A DNA stretch of 64,000 bases from Cyclobacterium jeungdonense. GTDB lineage: Bacteria > Bacteroidota > Bacteroidia > Cytophagales > Cyclobacteriaceae. The number at the start of each line of letters is the position of its first letter. The stretch's first letter is position 1. The notes below the pieces were generated by a model. It saw only the letters and a list, made by a program, of their open reading frames with translations, made no database searches and was not told where the DNA came from. This document shows positions 39,106 through 47,681 of this stretch, piece after piece. The stretch lies in NCBI RefSeq assembly GCF_010994275.1, contig NZ_WMCD01000007.1:245014-309013 (forward strand). The letters are read 5' to 3'. The translations under genes and the position numbers were made by a program.

Positions 39106-40983
39106 ATGGAAGATCAAATAATGATTAGTTTTTTCGTCTTGTTGCCATTAGTAGCTTTTCTTTTATCCCTGCTAATTCCAGAAGGTCATGAAACCAGCTT
39201 TTCCAGGTTAGCGTTTACATCAGTAAGTTTGCAGCTACTGGGAGTTACGGGCTATATTCTCTATTGGGTTTCCAGTGGAATGCACCCGGTGAATATCCGG
39301 GAGTTGGAAATCTACAATAATGGTAATTACCAGTTTTTGCTGGATTTCTATTTTGACACCCTTACAGGGGTTTACCTCTGGGTAGGTGCATTTATTACAT
39401 TTCTGATAACCCGGTACAGCCGGTTTTACATGCACCTGGAAGAAGGGTACAAGCGGTACTTCAATACCCTGCTCTTTTTCTACCTGGCTTACAACGTTAC
39501 CGTGGTAGCTGGGAATTTCGAAACCTTATTCATAGGATGGGAAATGCTGGGAATCGCTTCCTTCCTGTTAATCGCTTTTTACCGGGACCGCTATTTACCA
39601 GTAAGGAATGCGGTAAAGGTTTTCTCCATCTACCGGATTGGGGATATAGGCATTATCCTCGCTATGTGGGCTAGTCATCATCTATGGCACGAAAACATCA
39701 CGTTCATCAAATTATTGGATGGGGATCTGGTTTCCGAACAAATGAGCGCTCACGGGGGTATCGGGTTGTTCATTGCTGTTTGTTTGGGAATTGCGGCTGC
39801 TGCCAAATCTGCTCAGTTTCCGTTTTCTTCCTGGTTGCCGCGAGCCATGGAAGGTCCGACACCCTCTTCGGCCATATTTTATGGCTCCCTTTCGGTACAT
39901 TTTGGGGTTTTTCTCCTGCTTCGAACGTTCCCCTTTTGGGAGCATCACCTGATGGCTCGAATATTAATTGCTGGTTTGGGTCTGCTGACAGCCTTGCTTG
40001 CCTATCCTATTGCCAGGGTGCAAACGACCATTAAAACCCAGATTGCCTACGCATCCATCGCTCAGATAGGGATCATGTTTATCGAGATAGCCTTAGGGTT
40101 ACAGACGCTGGTATTGATTCACTTTGCTGGAAATGCCTTCCTCAGAACCTACCAGCTTTTGGTCTCTCCTTCGGTAGTTGCCTATATGATCAGGGATCAG
40201 TTTTACCATTTCAAGCCCAAACCAATCCGCCTGGAGGATTCTATCTCCAAAAGATTGGCTTACAGCCTATATATCCTATCTCTCAAAGAATGGAATTTGG
40301 ATACGATGCTGAACGTGCTGGTCTTCAAACCGATCAAAAGGCTGGGAAGAAAACTTGATTTCCTTACACCCAAAAATCTGTTGCAGTATTTTTTACCCTT
40401 CTATCTACTCGGTTTGGTACTGTATTTCAATCAGGGTGTTATTCCTGAAATAATTCAGTACTACATTCCCGGGCTTTTTGGGTTTTTAGGTTTGATGATG
40501 GTATTCAAAGCGTTTTCGGAGAGAAATCACCCCAGGTTGGCTTTAATGCTGGTAATGGCCAATCATTTCTGGATAGCCCTGGCAGTGTCCTTTAATGAAA
40601 CCTTCGATTACAACCAGACCCTGATTTACCTTAGTGGAGTGGTGCTGGCGGGAGGCACGGGATATTGGATATTAAATCGCCTTAGGAAAAAGGAAAAGGA
40701 TTATTTTGACCTCAATCAATACTATGGGCATGTGTACGAGCATCCCAGACTCGCACTGATTTTTTTACTGGCGGCACTGGGACTGATGGGTTTTCCCATC
40801 AGTCCTACCTTCATCGGAGTAGATTTACTATTCAGCCATATCGATGAAAACCAGTACGTCCTGGCGGCATTTAATGCCATCAGCTTCATTTTCGGCGGCA
40901 TTGCCCTTATCCGGATCTATGCCCGGCTTTTCCTTGGCCCGCATATCAAAAATTATCATACCACCGCTTTAAAATCTTCTTAA
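39106..40983 (+). CDS. dabB: DabB, proton/sodium-conducting NuoL-like subunit
   Basis: A 625-residue membrane protein with about 14 helices, of the proton-antiporter (MrpA/NuoL) family. GWEMLGIASFLLIAFYRDR and SAQFPFSSWLPRAMEGPTPSSA are classic NuoL blocks with the conserved Glu, Lys and Pro. It provides the cation path that drives DabA. The frame is open back to 38902 inside dabA, but ATG at 39106, 4 bp after the dabA stop, starts a hydrophobic helix at once and is the natural start. A decayed SulP gene follows immediately. Confidence 0.94.
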   Translation: MEDQIMISFFVLLPLVAFLLSLLIPEGHETSFSRLAFTSVSLQLLGVTGYILYWVSSGMHPVNIRELEIYNNGNYQFLLDFYFDTLTGVYLWVGAFITFLITRYSRFYMHLEEGYKRYFNTLLFFYLAYNVTVVAGNFETLFIGWEMLGIASFLLIAFYRDRYLPVRNAVKVFSIYRIGDIGIILAMWASHHLWHENITFIKLLDGDLVSEQMSAHGGIGLFIAVCLGIAAAAKSAQFPFSSWLPRAMEGPTPSSAIFYGSLSVHFGVFLLLRTFPFWEHHLMARILIAGLGLLTALLAYPIARVQTTIKTQIAYASIAQIGIMFIEIALGLQTLVLIHFAGNAFLRTYQLLVSPSVVAYMIRDQFYHFKPKPIRLEDSISKRLAYSLYILSLKEWNLDTMLNVLVFKPIKRLGRKLDFLTPKNLLQYFLPFYLLGLVLYFNQGVIPEIIQYYIPGLFGFLGLMMVFKAFSERNHPRLALMLVMANHFWIALAVSFNETFDYNQTLIYLSGVVLAGGTGYWILNRLRKKEKDYFDLNQYYGHVYEHPRLALIFLLAALGLMGFPISPTFIGVDLLFSHIDENQYVLAAFNAISFIFGGIALIRIYARLFLGPHIKNYHTTALKSS

Positions 40984-40984
40984 A

Positions 40985-41727
40985 ACTAGCATCGGGAAAA
41001 TCGTCTATTGGAAGTTCCGAAGTCCGGATCAGCCGGACTTCATAAAAAACTGGAAATCAGACCTGGTATCGGGATTTCTGATATTCCTTATTGCATTACC
41101 GCTTAGTTTGGGCATCTCCCTGGCCTCCCGCTTTCCACCGATGGCGGGGATTTTTTCCGCGGTCACCGGTGGACTGCTGGTGACCCTCCTGGGAGGTTCT
41201 CACCTGAACATCAAAGGACCTGCTGCCGGATTGATCATCATCGCTATCGGGTCCGTTTCCGATTTAGGCCAGGGCGATGCCCTATTGGGATACCGGTTGA
41301 CCTTAGCGGTTATTGTGGTTGCCATCCCCATGGGGATCTATTTTGACCTGGAACACAAACATAAGTACCTGTTTCTGGATGGACACGAATACAGCATCGG
41401 TCCAAAATTTCTGGTTACGTTGCCAGAAAATAGGTTGTCAGCAGTGACCTTTCCTGACTTCTCACAGGTATTGACCATGATTTCAGAAATTGTGAGAAGC
41501 TCGGCAAATTTCAACAACGGAGCAAAAACCCCCTAGTCGAATTTCTTCCATAAGGAAAAAGTATTCGGATTGATTTTACAAATGCCAATTTGATAGACCA
41601 TACGGTGATGGAAAACCTACACCAATACCAGCATGAGTATCAGCACGGTCAAGGGAAATTCACCCTTTGTGGCATGAGCCACTTGCAGCAACGATCCGAT
41701 CACCATCTGTCTGGCAGGAAAATGCAA
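40985..41727 (+). pseudogene. Decayed SulP-family anion transporter
   Basis: From 41042 the frame reads KNWKSDLVSGFLIFLIALPL then SLGISLASRFPPMAGIFSAV, the SulP N-terminus, but no ATG, GTG or TTG precedes it in frame (TAA at 40970-40972; the first TTG is at 41108, inside helix 1). Near 41320 the sequence jumps from TLAVIVVA of an early helix to IPMGIYFDLEHKHKYLFLDG of a late one, an in-frame internal deletion. After a TAG at 41534-41536, another frame (41554-41727) holds the end of the STAS domain: IDFTNANLIDHTVMENLHQY. An intact protein would be 500 or more residues; here only scattered pieces remain. SulP transporters often follow dabAB in Bacteroidota, so this operon has lost its third member. 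Confidence 0.85.
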
Positions 41728-41748
41728 AAAATAAAAAATGGAATTCAA

Positions 41749-41778
41749 AAAAAAGCCCCGAATAATTGGGGCTTTTTT
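41749..41778. terminator. Bidirectional terminator between the DabAB operon and the second locus
   Basis: Arms AAAAAAGCCCC (41749-41759) and GGGGCTTTTTT (41768-41778) pair around an 8-nt loop, with A and T tracts on both sides. It ends both the plus-strand DabAB operon and the minus-strand propeller-azurin operon. Confidence 0.9.
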
Positions 41779-41825
41779 CGTTTTTTCCTGGTTGGATGAT
41801 TCCAAAGCCACAGCCATGCTCCATT

Positions 41826-43952
41826 TTATTCGCTTACCCTCATAATCCCCTGCATCACGTAAGCATGTCCTGGAAAGGTACACACATAGGTATAATCTCC
41901 AGGAACAGAAGGAGCTTCAAAATAGATGGTTTCAGAAGTTTCCGGGGAAAGAATATTTGTGTGATACAGTACCTTGTCGGAGTTAGGAATATAGTCTTTT
42001 TGTGAACCTTCCAATCCCATCTTTAACGCCATCTCTCCTACTTCGATGGCGGTATTGGGCATTACGATCACCAGATTATGCAGCATATCGTCGTTGTTAT
42101 TGAAAGTGATTTTCACCTTACTGCCTGCCTTCACTTCAAAATTCTCCAAATCGTATTTCAACCCCGGCTTTGTTCCCATCACAATAGTTTGATCAGGTCC
42201 GTTTGACCAACCATCTGGCATCACCGTCATTCTTTTTGGGGAATTTTCAGTAGTTGACGGCGCTGATGTGGGGACGTTTGTCTCATTGGATGCAGGACCA
42301 CTGGTTTTTTGGTGGTCCTGATGCGGGTTGGCGGGTGTTATCTCGATTTCCGAAAGATTCACTTTTTCACCATCCGGAATTTGATTGAGGGTATAATAAC
42401 CAGCGGCATGCAATAAATCCATACCCGTTTTGGATTTAATCCCCGCTGCATTTATTTCGTGAATATACCCCTCTTTTAGGCCATCTATCACCAACCTTAC
42501 TGTCATCCCATCCTCAGCAACGATTGCCCCTTTCACCGCAAGCTTCTCCAATTCGATTACGGGACTTCCGTAATTATGGTGGTACTTGTAGTTAAAACTG
42601 GATAGTTGATAAGAGTCCGGGTCTTTAGCCACCGATTCATTGACCGGCATGGTGAATTCCAACTCGAACCCGTCCGGTTGTGCTTTTACGGTTTTAATTT
42701 CAAAAGGTACCTTACCTGTCCAAACCAACCTTTGTAATCCAAACGGGGCCTTGCCCGTGGAACCCCAGCCTCTGCTCGTCATGCCCACAAATAAGGAAGC
42801 ATCCTTGCCCCATACCATTCGCAGGATACCGGAAGAAAAACCTTCTCTAAAGGGGAAAGCCACTCCCTGGTAGACGCCGTTTACTTTTTCGAGGTATATC
42901 CTTACAATCTTGCTATGCCCCTGATCTCCAACAAAAAGTTGGTCGGTAAAAGGCCCAAATTCTCCTCCGGATTTATCTGCAATTATGGCGGAGGTGGAAA
43001 TCCCCATAAGCCCGTGAGGAAGCCAAACGGCAGGAGTCTTGAATCCAGGGATATCGGCAGCTACTTTAGACATGGGTTTTCCCGTGTCTGGTATATCTTC
43101 GGGTTTCAATTTGACTGGTGATTCTTCCAGATGACTCCAAACCAGGCCTTCCGGATTTCCTACAAAATCGCCCTTCTCTACGTGGGTAATGCGGCCGGAT
43201 CCCACCCAGTCCCCTTGATTTTCAGTATAAAAAACATCCCCTTCTGCATTGTAGCCAAAGCCTGCAGGAGATCTCATTCCCGATGCTATGGGAGTCATCT
43301 TACCATCCGGAGAGACTTTCATCATCCAACCACGCCATTTTGCCAGGCTGGCCCCATGTCCTATCCAACCCAAATTAAGGGTAATGAGCATGTCTCCTTC
43401 GGGAGTGAATAAGGGTCCATAGGAATATTCGTGGTAATTTCCCGATAAGGGCCAGGAAACGACCGTCTCGTAAGCATCCGCTTCCCGGTTTCCGCTTTTA
43501 TCCGTCAATCTGGTAAGCTCGGACCGCTGACTGGTATACAGGCTTCCCTCATGGTAGGCAAGCCCCAGTGGTTCGTGCAACCCGGAAGCAAACCGGCTGA
43601 ACCGGGGAATCCGCGAACCAGTCATGTAGGGATTTTCAATTAGCCAGACCTCCCCTCTTCGCGTGGCTACTCCCAAACTTCCATCGGGAATGATCGTCAT
43701 ACCCCCCACCTCGAGTTCAATTCCATCAGGAATTGGGATATCTACAATCGTATAATAATCTTCTTCCTGGGCTGGTAAAGCTTCTGGATCAGTCGCATGT
43801 TGGGCATGCAAAGAAACCGATAAAAATAAGAAAAACCCAGCTAGTAAGCATCTTAAAAACCCATTCAAATACGGTTTTTGGAGAAAAAAATTCAGTTTAG
43901 CATTCCTGATCAACAATCTATTATCATCTAATTTCATATGTTTATTTTTCAA
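41826..43952 (-). CDS. Sugar-dehydrogenase-like beta-propeller fused to an azurin domain
   Basis: A 708-residue exported protein. The signal peptide is hydrophobic at about 33-48 (LLAGFFLFLSVSLHA); a start at an internal Met (MKLDD) is also possible. Residues 60-430 form a six-bladed propeller like PQQ-type sugar dehydrogenases (GGMTIIPDGSLGVATRRGEV, GLHEPLGLAYHEG). After a linker of Pro, Ser and Thr, the C-terminus is a cupredoxin of azurin type: His625 in DMLHN, Cys691, His696 and Met700 in CTFPGHAYVM, a complete type 1 copper site. The fusion suggests an oxidoreductase that hands electrons to its own copper domain. It is the last gene of its operon, 31 bp after the DUF1080 gene. Confidence 0.88.
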   Translation of the reverse strand: MKNKHMKLDDNRLLIRNAKLNFFLQKPYLNGFLRCLLAGFFLFLSVSLHAQHATDPEALPAQEEDYYTIVDIPIPDGIELEVGGMTIIPDGSLGVATRRGEVWLIENPYMTGSRIPRFSRFASGLHEPLGLAYHEGSLYTSQRSELTRLTDKSGNREADAYETVVSWPLSGNYHEYSYGPLFTPEGDMLITLNLGWIGHGASLAKWRGWMMKVSPDGKMTPIASGMRSPAGFGYNAEGDVFYTENQGDWVGSGRITHVEKGDFVGNPEGLVWSHLEESPVKLKPEDIPDTGKPMSKVAADIPGFKTPAVWLPHGLMGISTSAIIADKSGGEFGPFTDQLFVGDQGHSKIVRIYLEKVNGVYQGVAFPFREGFSSGILRMVWGKDASLFVGMTSRGWGSTGKAPFGLQRLVWTGKVPFEIKTVKAQPDGFELEFTMPVNESVAKDPDSYQLSSFNYKYHHNYGSPVIELEKLAVKGAIVAEDGMTVRLVIDGLKEGYIHEINAAGIKSKTGMDLLHAAGYYTLNQIPDGEKVNLSEIEITPANPHQDHQKTSGPASNETNVPTSAPSTTENSPKRMTVMPDGWSNGPDQTIVMGTKPGLKYDLENFEVKAGSKVKITFNNNDDMLHNLVIVMPNTAIEVGEMALKMGLEGSQKDYIPNSDKVLYHTNILSPETSETIYFEAPSVPGDYTYVCTFPGHAYVMQGIMRVSE

Positions 43953-43983
43953 TAAATTCGTTGTTTAAATTTTTCGTAATCAA

Positions 43984-45837
43984 TCAGAAAATAATACTGT
44001 ATTTCATTAGCCCTTTTTCTTCTGTTAAGTTAAGCGAAAATAACAATTCCTGACCCTTGGCCGTGTTTCGTAAAAAGGAACCCTCCAGCATAGGTTCAGC
44101 TATTTTCACATAGTATTCACCTTCGTTCACCAGGTAAATTCCCTCGCCTAGATCCTCTATTTTATCAGCAGCGACAATCCGGGCCCAAACATCCGGTGTT
44201 TTTTGAGGATTCGTATATCGGATGGTCCGGGTTAAAAATTTTCCGTCCCTTTCCGGTTCAAAGAAGTCTTCAACAGCAATTTGTTCAAACGCATAGTTGA
44301 AAGTAGGCCGTCTGTCCAGATTAAGGGTATATCCCTTAATTTGAATCGGATCACTACTGAGAGAATCCGGCCAGGGGCTGTTCGTAGTTTCTAATTTGGC
44401 AAGGAAGGGGCCGTCTGACAATTCGACAACCGCCCCTGTAGGCAGCATCAACTGCGAGGTACCCCTTTGTCTCCACATGGGTGAGGTGTCCAGGTAGCCT
44501 CCCCTCCAAATACTCAAAATAGCACCCTGTTGAAGATCATAGGCAAAGCTTGAACCCGCTGGTTCTCCTACCGCTACCGTATGCGTCTTTTTCTCGTCTT
44601 TATGCTGGAAAAACCCCCGTGTTATCATAGGTTCCTGCAATGGTTCCAAGTAATACGGTTTCTGGATAGCGTTTTCTTTGTAAGAATTCGGATCGTGTAA
44701 GGGACTTTTTTTGATCCCCGGACCTTCTATATAAACACCGAGTTGTGGACTTCTGCCCGGATAATTATTTTTGTAAAACACCAACTGGAAAGGAATCGTA
44801 CCGTTTTCCAGCGATAAGGTCCTGCTCCTGGGAGGATTATTAGGGAATTGGGTTTGATCGTCCATTACGTTTTCACCATCCAAATAAAGGCTGGTCTTAC
44901 CGAAAGCAGCCAGGGAAAAGGTATAATCTCCCGATTTCGAAATTTCCAAATTCCCGGTATACACATAAGCAAAATCAAGCACCCCATGGCCCAAGTCCCA
45001 GGTTATTTTATTTAGTTGCCCGCTTTGGTTCGGAGCACTTCCCAGAAACGCTTCATTTGATTGGAACTTACCTTCATGATAGGCAAATTTCAAGTCCGTG
45101 ATTTCAGGAACCGGATCTCCATAGAGCTTGTACTTTACGTTTCTGATCGCTACTGAACCATGGTCCCCTTGAATCATAAGCGGGCCAAGCGATTTTTCGT
45201 CTTCAAACAAGGCAGATCTGGTCGGTCCGGTCACCTCCACGTTTTCATGGACCAATACCCCGTTCAAATATACCTGATTAAATTTCGCGTTCTTCACTTT
45301 TTTGCCCGCCGCATCAAACCTTGGTGCTTCAAAATCGATTTTTACCTTTTGCCACAACCCAGGTGCCTTGCTCGCATTGGTCCGGGGCGGCTTTCCTTCA
45401 AAGCCCTGTTTTTTCTCTTCATCCCAGCGCTGGTAAATCCCTCCTGCATCTCCGGAATTGGGATTGATTTTACCCCAACTATCCAAAATCTGAATTTCAT
45501 ACCGCCCCTGAAGGTAAATTCCGGAATTGGACCCTTTAGGAACCATAAACTCCAGTTCCAATTCCATATCTCCATGCTCAAACCCGGAAATCAAATGTGG
45601 TCCGTTTTTTGACTTTGGTGGATTCACAAGAATGCCCGTTCCCGGACTTGTTGACAAAAACGAATCCTGTTCCCAATCCGTCGTCACCCCTCCTACCAAC
45701 TCCCATGTTTTGGGGATGTCCCCAAATTGGTTCCAATCATCAATAACAATAACCTCTTGCGCAGAAAGGCTACCCAAGAAAATAAAGACAAAGGGCAAAA
45801 GGAGTTTTCTACATTTTTTGGTAAAGATCATATGCAA
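43984..45837 (-). CDS. DUF1080 (3-keto-disaccharide hydrolase-like) protein with PA14-like domain
   Basis: A 617-residue secreted protein; the signal peptide ends SLSAQ near residue 26. The first domain (about 30-245) has DMELELEFMVPKGSNSGIYL and GRYEIQILDSWG, the DUF1080 concanavalin-like fold. Residues 250-380 resemble a PA14-like carbohydrate-binding region (YTGNLEISKSGDYTFSLAAF). The rest is a beta-rich domain without a clear name. DUF1080 proteins hydrolyse oxidised disaccharides in some cases, which would fit next to a dehydrogenase. It lies 46 bp after the truncated sulfatase and 31 bp before the propeller-azurin gene. Confidence 0.85.
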   Translation of the reverse strand: MHMIFTKKCRKLLLPFVFIFLGSLSAQEVIVIDDWNQFGDIPKTWELVGGVTTDWEQDSFLSTSPGTGILVNPPKSKNGPHLISGFEHGDMELELEFMVPKGSNSGIYLQGRYEIQILDSWGKINPNSGDAGGIYQRWDEEKKQGFEGKPPRTNASKAPGLWQKVKIDFEAPRFDAAGKKVKNAKFNQVYLNGVLVHENVEVTGPTRSALFEDEKSLGPLMIQGDHGSVAIRNVKYKLYGDPVPEITDLKFAYHEGKFQSNEAFLGSAPNQSGQLNKITWDLGHGVLDFAYVYTGNLEISKSGDYTFSLAAFGKTSLYLDGENVMDDQTQFPNNPPRSRTLSLENGTIPFQLVFYKNNYPGRSPQLGVYIEGPGIKKSPLHDPNSYKENAIQKPYYLEPLQEPMITRGFFQHKDEKKTHTVAVGEPAGSSFAYDLQQGAILSIWRGGYLDTSPMWRQRGTSQLMLPTGAVVELSDGPFLAKLETTNSPWPDSLSSDPIQIKGYTLNLDRRPTFNYAFEQIAVEDFFEPERDGKFLTRTIRYTNPQKTPDVWARIVAADKIEDLGEGIYLVNEGEYYVKIAEPMLEGSFLRNTAKGQELLFSLNLTEEKGLMKYSIIF

Positions 45838-45883
45838 ATTTTCTTAAGTAGGTTGTTCGTATTTCTCATTTGATACACATCAT

Positions 45884-46246
45884 TCATTTTTTACCAGATA
45901 CCCTTTGGCTTTGCTTTCCGAAATCAACTTGCCCATGTTGCCCTCTCCAATGATACGTTCCCGTCAGCATGGCATACCGACTCGGAGAACAAATTCCGGA
46001 GGAACTGTGAGCATCGGTAAACCGCATCCCTTCTGATGCCAGCTGGTCCAAATGAGGGGTTGGAATTTTCGAGTCGGGGTTTTGGATGTTGATATCTCCG
46101 TATCCCATATCATCCGCATAGATGATGACAACGTTTGGAGCGCTTTTCTCGAGTTTCTCGGAACATGAAAAAAATGCCAGAACCAGGATCGGAAAGACAT
46201 GGGTCCATCTCACTACGAGGTCAAGAATTTTAGCTATTGGTTTCAT
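45884..46246 (-). pseudogene. Truncated sulfatase (N-terminal quarter only)
   Basis: A 120-codon frame with a lipoprotein signal ending FFSC (Cys28), IIYADDMGYGDI and the maturation motif CSPSR (Cys86). After LTGTYHWRGQ the sulfatase sequence stops abruptly and a stop follows at 45884. In the neighbouring frame the tail reads MGKLISESKAKGYLVKNE to a stop at 45880, which looks like a sulfatase C-terminus, so a large internal deletion with frame change is likely. All later metal and substrate residues are gone. The start codon overlaps the stop of the upstream sulfatase (ATGA, 46243-46246), so it was once translationally coupled. Confidence 0.88.
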
Positions 46247-47667
46247 TGATTCGATACTCTTTGCTGGACTAATTGGTGGACTATGGAATCGCACTTGGTT
46301 GAATAATAGGCTACTTTTTCAGCGTACTTCTCCTCTAACGCCAGGTTATTGACCTCATTAACGTCCGATTGATGATGATACAATTCGATCAATTCACTGT
46401 CATCGTAACGAATAAATTTAAATTCCTCATCCCGGTAACCGGATGTCTTAAGCAACTTGGGATTGTTTTCAAGCCGGTGTTCCAGGTAAACCCCGGTGCG
46501 CCATGAGTCGGGTGAACCCTCAAAGAATGGGGTAAGGCTTTCTCCCTGATAATCGTCTGGTATGGCTACCCCCGCCAACGATAAAATGGTAGGCGTGACA
46601 TCCACATTCAAGACCATCTGTGAAAGGGTCTTGCTTCGCTTGCTTTCAGGCTGACGGGGATCGTAAATGATCAAAGGGACCCGAATGGAAGTTTCGTGCA
46701 ACAGCCATTTTCCGGCATAGCCTCTTTCCCCCATAAAATAGCCGTTATCCCCCATAAAGATGATAACCGTATTGTCGGCCACTCCCGCTTCGTCCAAGGT
46801 CAATCGAATCCTTGACAAAACGCTATCTACGGTGCTAATCATCCGATAGTGGCCTTTTACCATTTTCTGGTGCTTTTCCGGGGTATCAAATCGCCAAAAC
46901 CACCTTTCCCGGTTCAGGGTGTTCTGTAAGAAATCAGGCAAACTATCGTAAAAAGAAGGATCGGCTGTTTCCGGTACCGGGATGCTCACATCCCGGTATA
47001 AATGATCCATATATTCCGGCCAAAAATATTGCTCTTCTGCGCCATCATCTGCATGTGGAGACCAAAAGGAAAGGGAAAGGCAAAAAGGCCTATCCGTACT
47101 AGCGTTAATAAAGTCAATGGCAAGGTCCCCATTGATATCTGCAAGGTGAACCTCTTTTCCTTCCACTTCTTTTAAGTAAGGCCAAAAGGTTTTATCCATT
47201 TGGTTAAAAATAGAATCCTCCATCCCTTCACTGACCTTTACCCCAAACTTTCCCACAAAGCCAGTACGGTAACCGGCCTCTTTGAGAAGTTTCGGGTAGC
47301 TTTTAGCCATATAGGCATCCTGTAGCGGAGGTTTGCCAAACGTAAAATCATGTGTTCGCTCATACAATCCGGTAAAAAGGGAAGCCCTGCTTGCCGCACA
47401 GATAGGTGTCGTGACAAAGGCATTTTCGAAATACAAGCCTTCACTAGCCAACTTATCCATATTCGGGGTATGGATGATATCATTTCCCGCAAAACCCAAG
47501 GCATCCCACCGCTGATCATCAGTCAGGATAAAGATGATATTCGGCTTTTCATTTACAACATCCTTTTCTTTTTCCGATGGTTGACAACTCCAGCAGCCCA
47601 TTAAATGAAGGGCTACCAGGCATGTTTTCACTGAAAAAAGTGCATTCCGTTTCGTTGGAATTTGCAT
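46243..47667 (-). CDS. Type I sulfatase, CAASR motif, lipoprotein
   Basis: A 474-residue sulfatase. A lipoprotein signal ends GCWSC (Cys25 or Cys28). ILTDDQRWD (48-56) supplies the Asp pair; the maturation motif is CAASR with Cys90, where Ala replaces the usual Pro. FMGDNGYFMGERGYAGKWLLHE completes the active site (given here in parts: FMGDNGYFMGE and KWLLHE). Ala at motif position 3 is seen in known sulfatases. It is 14 bp after the sulfatase at 47682-49304 and overlaps the truncated sulfatase by 4 bp, all in one operon. Substrate is not assignable. Confidence 0.93.
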   Translation of the reverse strand: MQIPTKRNALFSVKTCLVALHLMGCWSCQPSEKEKDVVNEKPNIIFILTDDQRWDALGFAGNDIIHTPNMDKLASEGLYFENAFVTTPICAASRASLFTGLYERTHDFTFGKPPLQDAYMAKSYPKLLKEAGYRTGFVGKFGVKVSEGMEDSIFNQMDKTFWPYLKEVEGKEVHLADINGDLAIDFINASTDRPFCLSLSFWSPHADDGAEEQYFWPEYMDHLYRDVSIPVPETADPSFYDSLPDFLQNTLNRERWFWRFDTPEKHQKMVKGHYRMISTVDSVLSRIRLTLDEAGVADNTVIIFMGDNGYFMGERGYAGKWLLHETSIRVPLIIYDPRQPESKRSKTLSQMVLNVDVTPTILSLAGVAIPDDYQGESLTPFFEGSPDSWRTGVYLEHRLENNPKLLKTSGYRDEEFKFIRYDDSELIELYHHQSDVNEVNNLALEEKYAEKVAYYSTKCDSIVHQLVQQRVSNQ

Positions 47668-47681
47668 GAGATAGTGCGTTG

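Noticed and set aside
41590..41799. A separate 69-codon gene after the SulP remnant
   Set aside because: Its start lies inside STAS-like sequence and its end reads through the terminator; it belongs to the SulP pseudogene.
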